A stretch of 64,000 nucleotides of DNA from Roseburia rectibacter (GCF_014287515.2 NZ_CP092473.1:3631501-3695500), one strand, 5' to 3'. Numbered from the stretch's first letter, positions 33,809-43,055 are shown. Notes: generated from the sequence alone by a model not told the origin. Translations and numbers: made by a program.

Positions 33809-35107
33809 TCAAAACAAGCTGACATAAATCTTTGGCATTGCCAATGGATAATATTTCAGCATTTCAATGAATCCTTCTCTTGTATAACTCTTTCTGTCAC
33901 TTCGTCTATTCAGCACCTTAAACAGAAGTTCTCTCACTTGTTGTTTGTAGTTTGAAATCATTCTGCCATTAAAACTTATGCCATAGTACCTATAATGACC
34001 TATTAGTTTCAGATTTAGCATACCCGTTAGTTTCTTTAGCGGTTGATCTCTATTCGCATATAACCATACCTTGATGTCTCGAATTTTCTGTCTGAATTTC
34101 TTAGAGCTTGTCTTTGGCATTATATATGGCATGCCTTTGCGTGAACGCCCACAATAGAATGTGAATCCCAGAAAATCAAATGTTTGTAATCTGATACACT
34201 CACCGCTCTTTTGCTTTGCCCTTGCAATATAAGCACCGCTTTGTAAGAGACGACTTTTACTATCTTCTAATTGCAAACCGAACTTTTCCATTCGTTCTTT
34301 AAGAAGCTTGTAGTAATTCTCTGCTTCCCATTTGTATTGAAATCCTGCAACAAAATCATCTGCATATACAATTAGGAAGTTATCTCCCTTGCATTCTTTG
34401 GTAATAATAAACTTATACTATAGTGTCAATACATTATGCATATATATGTTTGCTAGGATTGGACTTATGATATTGCCTTGAGCTGAACCTTCTTCATTCA
34501 CCATAAGTTCACCATTATCCAGCACTCCCACTTTAAGATACTTCTTGACAAGACCAATTATGTTGGGGTCTTTAATATAAAGTTTGAGAAACTTGATAAT
34601 CCATTCATGCTTCATATGATCGAAGAATCCTTTGATGTCAGCATCCACAATATAGCAGATTTTCGTGTTGTTTAATCTCTTATACAGTTCTTTTATTGCG
34701 TTATGACATCCTCGATTTGGTCTGAATCCGTACATGCAGTTCAGAAATCTCGGTTCATAGATAGCTTCCAATATCTTCTTTAATGCTAATTGGACTATTT
34801 TGTCCTCATAGCACGCAATTCCTAATGGCCGAAGTTTTCCATTGCTTTTAGGGATATATACCCTAATTGATGGCTGTGGTTTGTATGATTTTCTTTTCAG
34901 TCTTTCTACCAAGTCATCTATGTTTTGCTCCAGATTTCTCTCGTACTCTTTCTTAGTAATCTCATCAACACCGACTGCTTTGTTTCCGTCTAATTCTTTG
35001 TGACATTGCAAAAGCATTTCTTTATTGATTAAATGATACAACGATGTGAACTCTGGTCTCGGCGAATTTGCCGATATTTCTGCTATTCTTTCTAATTTCG
35101 TTTCCAT
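33809..35107 (-). pseudogene. ltrA: Group II intron reverse transcriptase/maturase with internal amber codon
   Basis: From the ATG at 35107 (GGAGG upstream) one frame runs through reverse transcriptase blocks ('VGVDEITKKEYE', 'IPKSNGKLRPLGIACYEDKI', 'YGFRPNRGCHNAI', 'DADIKGFFDHM', 'GSAQGNIISPILANIY'). It then meets TAG at 34418-34420, where relatives have a tryptophan. The same frame continues with the catalytic 'YADDF' motif and the maturase/X domain ('LGFTFYCGRSRKG', 'KLIGHYRYYGIS'). A single TGG-to-TAG change therefore removes the active site. About 432 codons in all. It lacks an obvious C-terminal HNH domain. The intron is probably immobile without help in trans. Confidence 0.85.
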
Positions 35108-35611
35108 CAATACCTCCGTCCCTGAGTACGGTTGATGTGTTCTCAGAAAGACCATTATTATGTAGCTCCCTTTCCTCCGTTGGCATTACCCAACTTCTTC
35201 AGTACTATGAAGCTATCCGACTGCCCACTGTTCTTTTGACATTCTCCTATTTTGCAGTTGTTTGCCATACTTGCAATGGCAAGAAACAATAGGCTCTCCC
35301 CAGTTGACTGAATAATCACAATGTAAAACATAAAGTGCTCTTTGACCCCGCAGAAGCAAACCATTTCTCATCAATTCGAATTGATTTGTATTGCTTTCCG
35401 TCGAAATTAGAACGTCAGCCTTCTAAATGTCAAAATTTCGAGGCTCAATCACACTCTCTATTTTCTCGCTGTCTACACTTAGCAACTACCATTACTGACA
35501 GTCACCCAAGACTCGCTACTGGCGGTTGGTTAGACCTTACCAGACAGGCATTCCACCTGCTAGACTACTCGCCCTTATCTGGGCGCACAATTCCGATTTA
35601 TCAAACACTTT

Positions 35612-35953
35612 TTATTTCCGCTGAATCATCTTAAAATGCTCCAATACCTCCACAATTGCTCTCTCTTTATCTTTCGGACACTATGGTTGCCTACTATCTT
35701 CATTTTTAGGTAAATTATAATTCTTTCCAATCTCAATTCCACATTTTTTCTTTACCTGTGAAATATACAGATTGGAAACCTTCATGCCGGCATTATGTTC
35801 AGACACATACTTCTTTATCTCATCATATGTTGCCTTAGTCTCTGCAGATGTTATATCCACATCATCAAGTTCAATCGTGACATTAATGTAATCATCCGGC
35901 TTTTGTTTCAGTTGGGACAAAAGAACGATTGCCTCGCAATGTGTCGATAGGGT
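35612..35953 (-). pseudogene. 3' fragment of a methyltransferase-type gene with a nonsense codon
   Basis: The minus-strand frame reads 'LSTHCEAIVLLSQLKQKP', 'SAETKATYDEIKKYVSEH' and 'VSNLYISQVKKKCGI', ending 'RAIVEVLEHFKMIQRK' and a stop at 35612. A TAG at 35681-35683 interrupts it where CAG (Gln) is expected. I recall this tail from Lachnospiraceae 23S rRNA m5U methyltransferases (RlmCD type). The catalytic domain is absent. Upstream (35954-36224) I see no gene, only two copies of GTATTTTAGATG about 130 bases apart. Confidence 0.5.
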
Positions 35954-36224
35954 ATTTTAGATGCACTTTCCAGAGCTTTCACTGTACTCTGGGAGTGAAA
36001 AATGTTGCACTCCTCTCTGATAAAGCTGCAAAAATTGACATGATGCACTCTCTCCTGCCCCTGCATAGAAAAAGATTGCATTGTATTTTAGATGTAAGCC
36101 AGATCAGCTTACGATTGACTCTGCTCTTTCTCTATGGTCCACTACTCATCCCTTGATGATAACTTCTAAGATATTGTACCATAGATTGTTTATTTGGGAA
36201 ATTACTTCCCGATAAAAATGGGCA

Positions 36225-36260
36225 GAAGAAAACCTCCAAATCTGTTTTGGACTTGGAGGC
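36225..36260 (-). terminator. Terminator of the small zinc-ribbon gene
   Basis: On the minus strand CCTCCAA (complement of 36253-36259) reads into a loop and then TTGGAGG (complement of 36233-36239), followed by TTTTCTTCT. It lies about 40 bases after the stop at 36299. Confidence 0.65.
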
Positions 36261-36298
36261 TTGATTCCAACCATTTTATTATATAACCGGTTACTTTT

Positions 36299-36520
36299 CT
36301 AATGATTCCAAGCACAATCTATGCAAAAACCATTTCCACCATCATTTCTTAAACTTATACCACACCCACAATCTGGGCAGGTGTCAAAGACATCATCATA
36401 TCCATCATCTTCTGCCTCTTGTAGAGTCCAATCCGCATCAAATGGATTAATATCCTTGGCATTAATCCTTCTTGGTAATAAAGGATACCAACAATCCAAC
36501 TCGTTTCCTTTTTCAATCAC
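36299..36520 (-). CDS. Small zinc-ribbon protein
   Basis: 73 residues. The C-terminal half holds 'DTCPDCGCGISLRNDGG' and 'GFCIDCAWNH', two Cys-x2-Cys pairs that would bind zinc. The N-terminal half is acidic ('DADWTLQEAEDDGYDDVF') with a 'CWYPLLPRRINAKDINPF' opening. It has its own terminator. No partner or function is evident; it lies just outside the left end of the DDE transposon. Confidence 0.6.
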   Translation of the reverse strand: MIEKGNELDCWYPLLPRRINAKDINPFDADWTLQEAEDDGYDDVFDTCPDCGCGISLRNDGGNGFCIDCAWNH

Positions 36521-36774
36521 ATTTCCCCACCATAATTGTTATCCAGCACCCTTGGTGCTCCAAATCATTCTTATATCAGTCAAATTAAATGAAGGTACTG
36601 ACTCAGATATTCTGATGTTTTTTACAGCAGAGTGTTTGAACCGGTACCTTCTTGTGTTATCATATCAAAGTTACAAGAATAGCAGGTATCTCCCCGACCA
36701 AAGTTTGACACCTGCTATCATAACAATCCGATGCACCACTACATCCTTAAACAGGGAGATGCTGCACCAACGCT

Positions 36775-37296
36775 ATGATAACAATTACAGTACCTTTTGA
36801 CAATCCGTTAAATCAAAAAACTTACGAAAATCTTATCAACACCTTACAGTTCCATCAGTTACAGTGTACCTGTGGACATTCAGGATGTTTAACCATTCAT
36901 GGCTACTATCCCCGTTCCCTCAAGGAAAATGATTCTGAAATCACTTTATCTATCTGCAGGGTTAAATGCTCTCACTGTGGTAAAACCCATGCTCTGCTTC
37001 CTTCCCAGCTTGTGCCTTATTCCCAGGTATCCTTACAGGAGCAGGCTGCTATCATATCTGCTTATGAAGATACCGGAGATTTTGAACAGATCATGGACAG
37101 AACTCCTTCTATTGATGAAAATCTTATTGCCTCCATCACCAAACGCTATATAATGCACTGGATGCAGAAGATCCGTTCCTTTCGGGTTGATTTATCCTTC
37201 CCATCCCGTCTTGTAAAGCTGTGTTTTTCACTTTTTATGAACCAGTTCATGCAGATAAGACAGACCCCAAATATCTTATTTCTTACACCCACATAG
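36775..37296 (+). CDS. Transposon-linked zinc-ribbon protein (DUF6431-like)
   Basis: 173 residues. The N-terminal part has 'LQCTCGHSGCLTIHGYYPR' and 'ICRVKCSHCGKTHALLPSQL', a paired-cysteine zinc ribbon like those at the front of some IS transposases. The rest is helical ('QEQAAIISAYEDTGDFEQIM') and ends 'FMQIRQTPNILFLTPT'. I recall it as DUF6431, which is found beside DDE transposases of this kind. It probably helps target or end recognition, comparable in role (not in sequence) to TniQ/TnsD. The ribosome binding site is weak. Confidence 0.65.
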   Translation: MITITVPFDNPLNQKTYENLINTLQFHQLQCTCGHSGCLTIHGYYPRSLKENDSEITLSICRVKCSHCGKTHALLPSQLVPYSQVSLQEQAAIISAYEDTGDFEQIMDRTPSIDENLIASITKRYIMHWMQKIRSFRVDLSFPSRLVKLCFSLFMNQFMQIRQTPNILFLTPT

Positions 37297-37359
37297 CCTT
37301 ACAGGAAACCTCTCCCGATCCCTTCTATACTTAAGAAAAAATGAAAGAGAGGACTTCAA

Positions 37360-38604
37360 ATGAAACAGGAATTAGCACAGGATATCGCTTTGATGCGGTA
37401 TTCCATGATCTCACCACTGATTGTTGGTCTCCCGGATGAGTACAGATCCAAGGAGGCTTACTTTCGTGCGGCCTCTGCACGTGGTGCACTCCATCCAAAC
37501 GGATCCTTCATCCATCCGGCACCGACATCCATCAAACGCTGGTACCAGCACTATCAGAAGAATGGTTTTGATGCTCTGCTCCCTTCCAGCCGCAGCGACG
37601 AGGGAACTTCCAGAAAGATCGACCCTGACCTTGAGGAACAGATCCGATATCTGAAAACAACCTATCCCCGTATGTCTGCAGCTGCTATCTTCCGTCAGTT
37701 GTGCACAAATGGATCCACGAGCCGTAATGAACTGTCAGAATCAACCGTAAACCGTTTCTTAAACAATCTTGCTTTAAAAGAAAAGACGACAAACAATCAG
37801 GATATGCGTCGTTATGAACGTGCCCATGTCAATGAGGTATGGTGCGGTGACAGCAGTGTTGGCCCTTACCTGAAAACAGAAGACGGCAAAAAGCATAAGG
37901 TATATGTGATTGCCCTCATTGATGACGCCAGCCGCTACATTGTTGGCATTGATGTCTTTTTCAATGATAACTTCGTCAATCTCATGTCTGTCATGAAAGC
38001 AGCAGTTGCAAAGTTTGGTGTTCCAAAGTTATTCAACTTCGATAATGGCAGTTCCTATAAGAATAAACAGATGGATCTGCTTGCCGCGCGTATCGGGTCT
38101 ACAGTTCATTATGACCAGCCGTATACGCCAACCCAGAAGGCCAAGGTGGAGCGTTGGTTCCGTACCATGAAAGACCAGTGGATGGCAGGCCTTGATATGA
38201 GAGATTTTCACACTCTTGACAAGCTTCGTGGCAGTCTTTATACCTATGTCTCCCAGTATAACCAGAGGATTCATTCTTCCCTAAATGGAAGAAGGCCACA
38301 AGAGCGCTACTTTAGCGAGCCGGACTGTTTCCTACGCTTACCAGAAGATAAGATTGACCAGTTATTCCTACTGGAGTTAGAGCGTCGTGTTTCCATTGAC
38401 TGTGTAGTTACGATTGACCACATCGAGTATGAGGTGGATTACCGTTTTGCAAAACAGAGGATCAAACTCCGTTATTCTCCTGATATGGAATCTATCTATG
38501 TCGTTGAAGCAGATGGTACGCTTACCCCGATCCGCCTTTTAAACAAAGTTGAAAACGCGGATATCAAACGTGAAAAACCACGTCTTTATGGAGGTGACGA
38601 CTAA
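37360..38604 (+). CDS. DDE transposase/integrase (TniA/Mu-like rve domain)
   Basis: 414 residues. N-terminal helix-turn-helix domains (about 35-140, including 'PTSIKRWYQHYQKNGFDALL') lead to an rve integrase core with Asp164 in 'VWCGDSSV', Asp228 in 'LFNFDNGSSY' and Glu264 in 'AKVERWF'. The D-E spacing of 35 is classic. A Mu-type C-terminal beta domain follows ('VDYRFAKQRIKLRYSPD'). It performs strand transfer. The last codon overlaps the ATPase start, so the two are coupled. It appears intact. Confidence 0.9.
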   Translation: MKQELAQDIALMRYSMISPLIVGLPDEYRSKEAYFRAASARGALHPNGSFIHPAPTSIKRWYQHYQKNGFDALLPSSRSDEGTSRKIDPDLEEQIRYLKTTYPRMSAAAIFRQLCTNGSTSRNELSESTVNRFLNNLALKEKTTNNQDMRRYERAHVNEVWCGDSSVGPYLKTEDGKKHKVYVIALIDDASRYIVGIDVFFNDNFVNLMSVMKAAVAKFGVPKLFNFDNGSSYKNKQMDLLAARIGSTVHYDQPYTPTQKAKVERWFRTMKDQWMAGLDMRDFHTLDKLRGSLYTYVSQYNQRIHSSLNGRRPQERYFSEPDCFLRLPEDKIDQLFLLELERRVSIDCVVTIDHIEYEVDYRFAKQRIKLRYSPDMESIYVVEADGTLTPIRLLNKVENADIKREKPRLYGGDD

Positions 38605-39404
38605 TGGATTATACGATCCGCTATGGTTTGGAATTCAATCCTTTCCTAAAGAATTCCAAAGAAATCTTTGTATCAACAGACGAATCCAAAGAAGTTTTAT
38701 TCCGGCTGGACTATCTTGCAAAAACAAAGGGCTTTGGACTGCTTACCGGCAGCCCCGGCCGCGGAAAAACAACCGCAATCAGGAAATGGGTACAAACCTT
38801 AAATAACTCACAATACAAAGTAGTCTATACCTGTTTTTCCACTTTTAGCCCCAATGATTTTTATCGGAATCTTGCCACAGAACTTGGTGCACAGGCCCAC
38901 TACCGAAAACCAGATAACTTCCGGGTAATTCAGGAAGAGCTCACAAGGCTCTCTGTTGAGAAAAGGAAAACTCCAGTAATCATCATTGATGAAGCGAACT
39001 ATATCAGTTCTGCCATTCTGAATGATTTTAAGCTGTTGTTTAACTTTGAGATGGATTCCAGGGATCGTGCTGTTGTTCTCCTGTCAGGACTTCCATCACT
39101 TAACGCCACACTTCGCCTGAGTGTGCATGAGCCATTCCGTCAGAGGATCATCATGAATTATGAACTTCCTGCATTTACAAAAGAAGAAGGCAGATCTTAT
39201 GTCCTCGATAAGCTTCAAAGAGCAGGTGCAACCAGGGCAATCTTTGAAGACGCAGCACTTGAAGCCATCTTAAATGCATCTGATGGAACACCTCGTATCA
39301 TCAACAATCTATGCAATAGTTGTCTTCTGATTGGAGACTCTAGAAAAAGTGACATGATTACTGCAGAGATCGTCATGCAGGCAATCAATAATAATGAGAT
39401 TTAG
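38604..39404 (+). CDS. ExeA/TniB-like AAA ATPase of the transposon
   Basis: 266 residues. The opening 'YGLEFNPFLKNS' is the ExeA/TniB-type start. Walker A is 'GSPGRGKTT' at about 49-57 and Walker B is 'VIIIDEAN' with Asp129 and Glu130. Sensor-type 'VVLLSGLPSLNATLRL' and 'HEPFRQRIIMNYELP' follow. Such ATPases choose targets and activate DDE transposases, like MuB, TnsC and TniB. It overlaps the transposase gene by one base and ends 182 bases before the right transposon end, which holds only end repeats. Confidence 0.88.
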   Translation: MDYTIRYGLEFNPFLKNSKEIFVSTDESKEVLFRLDYLAKTKGFGLLTGSPGRGKTTAIRKWVQTLNNSQYKVVYTCFSTFSPNDFYRNLATELGAQAHYRKPDNFRVIQEELTRLSVEKRKTPVIIIDEANYISSAILNDFKLLFNFEMDSRDRAVVLLSGLPSLNATLRLSVHEPFRQRIIMNYELPAFTKEEGRSYVLDKLQRAGATRAIFEDAALEAILNASDGTPRIINNLCNSCLLIGDSRKSDMITAEIVMQAINNNEI

Positions 39405-39587
39405 CAGTAAAAGCAGGGCAGCCTGCTTTTATTGTATTTTCCCTGATCTCTTAATCTGCATCATTTTTTATGTCGATCAGATAACTTGCAGATGTTGGTG
39501 CAGACAATCTGCGGATGCATAACAAATAAGATCTAAATCAGGTGCATCTAATCTGCATGGAGCTGGTGCATCTAATTTGACGGACAA

Positions 39588-39880
39588 CAGTATTCTGTCC
39601 ACAGGAGCTTTTTACTGACTCCGTTACGGAGTAGTTCCTTGTGGATGTAATCGTAGTCAGGCATACGCTTGTTAGGTGATACTGTATTCTCCTTTGAAAA
39701 CATGAGTTTTTGGAGCTCAGTATCTGTCATGGATTCATCAAGTGGCCATGAAAGTTTTAATTCTCTGGCACGTTTCTGAACCTTGACAACGGTTTTTTGT
39801 GCGACACCACAGCTTGCCATGATTTCGCGTTGAGAAAATCCCAAGCCTGTAAGCCGGATAATTTCTCTGTACTTGGTCAT
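39588..39880 (-). pseudogene. istA: Truncated IS21 istA (N-terminal part)
   Basis: The minus-strand frame reads 'MTKYREIIRLTGLGFSQREI' and 'KRMPDYDYIHKELLRNGVSK', closely matching the N-terminus of the intact istA at 41097-42653. It runs as far as 'LLWTEYC', where the DDE transposon's right end takes over. The catalytic domain is gone. Upstream sequence to about 40020 has IS21-type end repeats (GTGATTTCC several times). Confidence 0.8.
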
Positions 39881-40043
39881 AAGTGTGACCTCCTTATAAT
39901 GTATTTACACCAAATGGTGCATGAATTCATTATAAGGTTTTATAGATAAAATGATTTCCTTTTTAGCGGAATCGTGATTTCCAATAAAATGGATTAGTGA
40001 TTTCCATACGCCGGACAGGTGATGGATTTCCACCCGGATTATT

Positions 40044-40231
40044 CAATTGGGCGGAAAGCTTTCCTGTTCCACACATCAGAGACCGGTGCCGGTGCAAGTG
40101 CGGTGATGTACAGCATCGTAGAGACAGCAAAAGCAAACAATCTGAATATTTTCCAATACCTCTATACGGTACTCCTGTATATGCCGGATTACATGAATTC
40201 GTCCGCAGGTATAGAGCAGCTGATGCCATGG
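40044..40231 (+). pseudogene. IS66-family TnpC, C-terminal fragment (first part)
   Basis: The plus strand reads 'SIGRKAFLFHTSETGAGASA' and 'YSIVETAKANNLNIFQYLYT', ending '...IEQLMPW'. This is the well-known C-terminus of IS66 TnpC transposases. It is cut at the CCATGG target site by the IS21 element; the rest is at 42831-42923. The upstream part of tnpC is missing, so it was already a remnant. Confidence 0.8.
40226..40231. repeat. Left target-site duplication of the IS21 element
   Basis: CCATGG at 40226-40231 recurs at 42831-42836 on the other side of the IS. One copy restores the IS66 tnpC frame across the insertion. Confidence 0.75.
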
Positions 40232-40323
40232 TGAATATTACGGTGCGGCGGAGCCGCCAGTCCGGTGTGGCGAGAGCCACCTGTCCGGACTAACGGAGCC
40301 ACTCCGTTCTCTGTAGTGATAAG

Positions 40324-41100
40324 TTACTTTGCCATTGCAGGATCTAATCCATATACCTCTCGCATAGAGAGATCTTTGGATGGATCAATGCTTTCAATAT
40401 CGATTTTATATGAGTCATACGTTATACGATCCATAATGGCATCTGCCAGGGTACTTTCACCGCCACAGATTTGTTGGTACCATTCACTTTCGCGGAACTG
40501 CGAGCAAAAGATCGTGGATGATTTCTTGCGTCTTTTGTGTATCAGTTCAAAAAGGTTTCTGGCTTCAGCTTCCGTCAGTTTGAGGAGAAGCCACTCGTCA
40601 ATGATCAGTACTACTGGCTTGGTGTACTTCTTCAGGACAGTTGAAAAAGTTCCGCTGTCTCTGGCAGCCTGTAAGTCCAGTAATAAATCAGGAAGCCGCA
40701 CATACCGTACTGTGTAGTAGTGTTTGCAGGCCTCCATGCCAAAAGCACAGGCCATATAAGTTTTACCACTTCCGGTGGCACCTGTAATGAAGATGTTCCT
40801 GTATTCTGTAATGTATTCGCAAGTTGCCAGACGGCTGATCAGTGCTTTGTTCAGTTTCCGACCGGACTGGTAATCAATTGCTGCAATGCTGGCATCCGGC
40901 TGTTCGAACTCAGCCTGCCGGATCAGTCTTTTCAACCGGTTATTTTTGCGATTGCTGTACTCGATATCAACAAGCATACCGAAGCGGTCCTCGAACGGCA
41001 CTTCCTTCATTGTAGGATCATCCATCTGGATACGGAATGCATCTGCCATAGCGGTCAGGCGCATTTCGATAAGTTTATCGATTGTACTTTGATTTGTCAT
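40324..41100 (-). CDS. istB: IS21 helper ATPase IstB
   Basis: 258 residues. The Walker A is 'FITGATGSGKTYMACAFG' and Walker B 'PVVLIIDEWLL'; 'SSTIFCSQFRESEWYQ' and 'ADAIMDRITYDSYKI' are typical of DnaC-like IstB. It oligomerises on DNA and activates IstA. The start overlaps the istA stop by four bases (ATGA). Confidence 0.93.
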   Translation of the reverse strand: MTNQSTIDKLIEMRLTAMADAFRIQMDDPTMKEVPFEDRFGMLVDIEYSNRKNNRLKRLIRQAEFEQPDASIAAIDYQSGRKLNKALISRLATCEYITEYRNIFITGATGSGKTYMACAFGMEACKHYYTVRYVRLPDLLLDLQAARDSGTFSTVLKKYTKPVVLIIDEWLLLKLTEAEARNLFELIHKRRKKSSTIFCSQFRESEWYQQICGGESTLADAIMDRITYDSYKIDIESIDPSKDLSMREVYGLDPAMAK

Positions 41101-42653
41101 GATCGTTTACCTCCATAGTATCTGGCACCTCTTGTGATGCCATGTGGCTTTTCAACAGTCTGAGATTCCTTTGATGCATTCGATATGTCATCTGGTGAGT
41201 CTTTCATTGCAGCCAATAGATTTTTGATACTTTTATAGCTGGGTTTAGCAGAATAAGAAAGTGCTTTGGCACAGACCTGTTCCAGTTTTTCAGGCGAATA
41301 TTTCTCTGCCAGTTTTAACAATCCCATACAGCTTCTATAGGATTGTTGTTCAACCCTGCCGGAGGTAAGTATTGCATCGACAACCTTACTTGTGTTAATT
41401 CCAATCGAATCTGCCCATTTGCGGAACCTGTCGCCGTTCCATTCCAGATATTTCTGGTGTTCCTGCGGCATATGTTCCGTCACAGTGGAATACTGGCCGC
41501 TCCTTCCGTGAAGTCTCCTATGAGAGGCAATTCGATTGTGATTATAAAATATTTCAACCGTTGTATCTGTTATACGCACATCTACCTTATTTTTGATATA
41601 CTGATAAGGCACGGAGTAGTACATCTTGTCTACTGCGATGTGATAGTTGAACTGGACAGTGGCTTGTTTCCACTCAGCCAGTTCAAAGGGTGTAGCAGGC
41701 AACGGAGCCAGTAACGGCATTTCTTCCCCAAGAAATAAACTGAGCCTGCTGCATTCCTTTTTCTGGAATTTACGAGCATTGTAGGCATTCAGTTTTTCCC
41801 GGATAGAATCATTTAATTCTGCAAGCGAGAAAAACTGTTCATTACGAAGGGCTGCAGTTATCCAAGTAGATATCTTTCCTACAGATCCTTCTACATTTGG
41901 TTTATCCTTGGGTTTCCGGACTCTGGCCGGAATGATGGCAAGATTATAGTGTTCTGCCATCTCATGGTAAGTTGTGTTTAATGACGTGGTATACCAGTCG
42001 CTCTTTTCATGATTCACTGCTGTTGTGCAGTTATCGGAGACAAGCATGGGTGTTACACCGCCAAAGAAATCGAACATCTGGACATGAGCTTTAATCCAGT
42101 TGCTTGTTTTCTCATTCATGTATGCTTTTACAAAAGCATACTGGCTGTAAGTCAGTACCCCTACAAAGATCCATGCCTCTGTGATCTCTCCGGTGTCCGG
42201 ATCAAAGATGTGGGCGGGATCACCTGCCCAGTCAACTTCAATCTGTTCACCAGGCTTTCTCGGGATATGCATGGTAGCCCTGCGTTTCTCTTCATCCTTT
42301 TGGATGTAGTAGCAGAACTGGGAATACATGAGCGGCTCTTCGTTGCTCATACGACACTCCTCACAGTATTCTACCCAGAGAAGCTTTTTGTTGACTCCAT
42401 TTCGCAGAAGTTCTTTGCGAATGTAGTCAAAGTCAGGCATGCGTTTATTTGTTACTGACTTATCCTTTGGGAACATAAGCTCCTCAAGTGCGCTGTCGGT
42501 CATGTCAAAATCCAACGGCCATGAAATATTTATTTCCGCTGCCTTTTTCAAAACCTTGGCGACTGTGTTCCTGGATACACCGCAGCTCTGTGCGATGTTC
42601 CGTTCGCTGAATCCTAAGCTCTGCAAGCGTAGGATTTCACGATACTTGGTCAT
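41097..42653 (-). CDS. istA: IS21 transposase IstA
   Basis: 518 residues. N-terminal helix-turn-helix ('LGFSERNIAQSCGVSRNTVAKVL') leads to an rve DDE core with the first Asp in 'EVDWAGDP' (Asp141), the second in 'MLVSDNCTTAV', and the Glu in 'PNVEGSVGKIS'. A C-terminal beta domain follows ('YYSVPYQYIKNKVDVRITD'). The length is normal. The GGAGG site precedes the ATG. A related but distinct istA fragment lies at 39588-39880, so two different IS21 elements have landed in this zone. Confidence 0.93.
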   Translation of the reverse strand: MTKYREILRLQSLGFSERNIAQSCGVSRNTVAKVLKKAAEINISWPLDFDMTDSALEELMFPKDKSVTNKRMPDFDYIRKELLRNGVNKKLLWVEYCEECRMSNEEPLMYSQFCYYIQKDEEKRRATMHIPRKPGEQIEVDWAGDPAHIFDPDTGEITEAWIFVGVLTYSQYAFVKAYMNEKTSNWIKAHVQMFDFFGGVTPMLVSDNCTTAVNHEKSDWYTTSLNTTYHEMAEHYNLAIIPARVRKPKDKPNVEGSVGKISTWITAALRNEQFFSLAELNDSIREKLNAYNARKFQKKECSRLSLFLGEEMPLLAPLPATPFELAEWKQATVQFNYHIAVDKMYYSVPYQYIKNKVDVRITDTTVEIFYNHNRIASHRRLHGRSGQYSTVTEHMPQEHQKYLEWNGDRFRKWADSIGINTSKVVDAILTSGRVEQQSYRSCMGLLKLAEKYSPEKLEQVCAKALSYSAKPSYKSIKNLLAAMKDSPDDISNASKESQTVEKPHGITRGARYYGGKRS

Positions 42654-42830
42654 AATTGTGACCTCCTTTACCTGTATTCACACCAATGGTGTGTATCAAC
42701 AGTATAAAGGAAATATATGTAATAGAGCGTTTAAATGTGGCTCTGAATTACCGGAATATGTGGCTCTCATTCTCCGGAATGGTGGCTCCCAAAGTCCGGA
42801 CAGGTGGCTCAGAGAGCTCCGGAATAATCA

Positions 42831-42923
42831 CCATGGAGTGAATTTATAAAGGAACAATGTTCAGGACTAATTGATGTGGAATCTAATGTTCCGGAAAAAA
42901 GAATTCCCCTGCCGCATAGGTAG
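42831..42923 (+). pseudogene. IS66-family TnpC, C-terminal fragment (last part) and IS66 right end
   Basis: Reading on from the CCATGG site the plus strand gives 'PWSEFIKEQCSGLIDVES' and 'VPEKRIPLPHR' with a stop at 42921, completing the TnpC tail begun at 40044. The IS66 right end is probably at 43008, where the inverted GTAAGCG terminus (CGCTTAC, 43002-43008) is seen. From 42924 to 43026 there is only IS66 end sequence and a small palindrome (42937-42957). Confidence 0.75.
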
Positions 42924-43026
42924 CAGAGGAAGTGAAAGTAAACGGTAGTCGTTTACTGCTTTAACTGAATTTAGGAATATGGTAGGCGGTGTGTTATTCA
43001 TCGCTTACTATGATTCTAATGGTAGC

Positions 43027-43055
43027 AAAAAGCCTGTCCCAATTTAGGGACAGGC
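43027..43055 (-). terminator. Strong terminator closing the defence operon
   Basis: On the minus strand GCCTGTCCC, a six-base loop and GGGACAGGC (a perfect 9-bp stem, 43032-43055) are followed by TTTTTGC. It lies about 75 bases after the CBASS effector stop and just inside the IS66 end at 43008. Confidence 0.88.

Larger units (their letters stand above)
33716..35588 (-). mobile_element. Group II intron with defective maturase gene
   Basis: On the minus strand the 5' end reads GTGCGCCCAGATAAGGG (starting at 35588), a classic intron start. A typical domain V lies at 33755-33787 and a domain VI-like stem follows. The 3' end is about 33716 with ...TACTCGAC. The length of about 1.87 kb and the reverse-transcriptase gene in domain IV fit a mobile bacterial intron. 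It has inserted just after a decayed gene end (stop at 35612) and upstream of the GNAT gene. Confidence 0.85.
36574..39586 (+). mobile_element. Three-gene DDE/ATPase transposon (Mu/Tn7-like style)
   Basis: The left end (TATCAGTCAAATTAAATG at 36574) and the inverted right end (TGTCCGTCAAATTAGATG, complement ending at 39586) match in 14 of 18 bases, including GTCAAATTA. Repeated GGTGCATC boxes lie inside both ends (39499, 39541 and 39565; inverted at 36730), as expected for transposase-binding sites. It carries a zinc-ribbon protein, a DDE transposase and an AAA ATPase. Its right end interrupts an IS21 istA gene. No target duplication is evident. Confidence 0.7.
40232..42830 (-). mobile_element. 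Complete IS21-family element
   Basis: 2.6 kb with istA and istB. The ends are imperfect inverted repeats TGAATATTACGG (left) and TGATTATTCCGG (right, complement). Inside them are several copies of a GTGGCTC...CCGGA box: three near 40250-40310 and four between 42738 and 42825, the multiple terminal repeats typical of IS21. It is flanked by CCATGG duplications and lies in an IS66 transposase remnant. Both genes look intact, so it may be active. Confidence 0.88.

Noticed and set aside
33809..35107. Retron or diversity-generating reverse transcriptase
   Set aside because: The GTGCG start, domain V and maturase X domain show a group II intron; no template/variable repeat or msr/msd structure was seen.
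35929..36156. Plus-strand 75-codon frame
   Set aside because: No ribosome binding site, no recognisable composition, and it covers the decayed region around the duplicated GTATTTTAGATG motif.
40019..40043. Start of an independent small gene at the ATG 40019
   Set aside because: The protein matches only the C-terminus of IS66 TnpC; the first codons belong to IS21-type end sequence, so this is a fusion artefact of a remnant.
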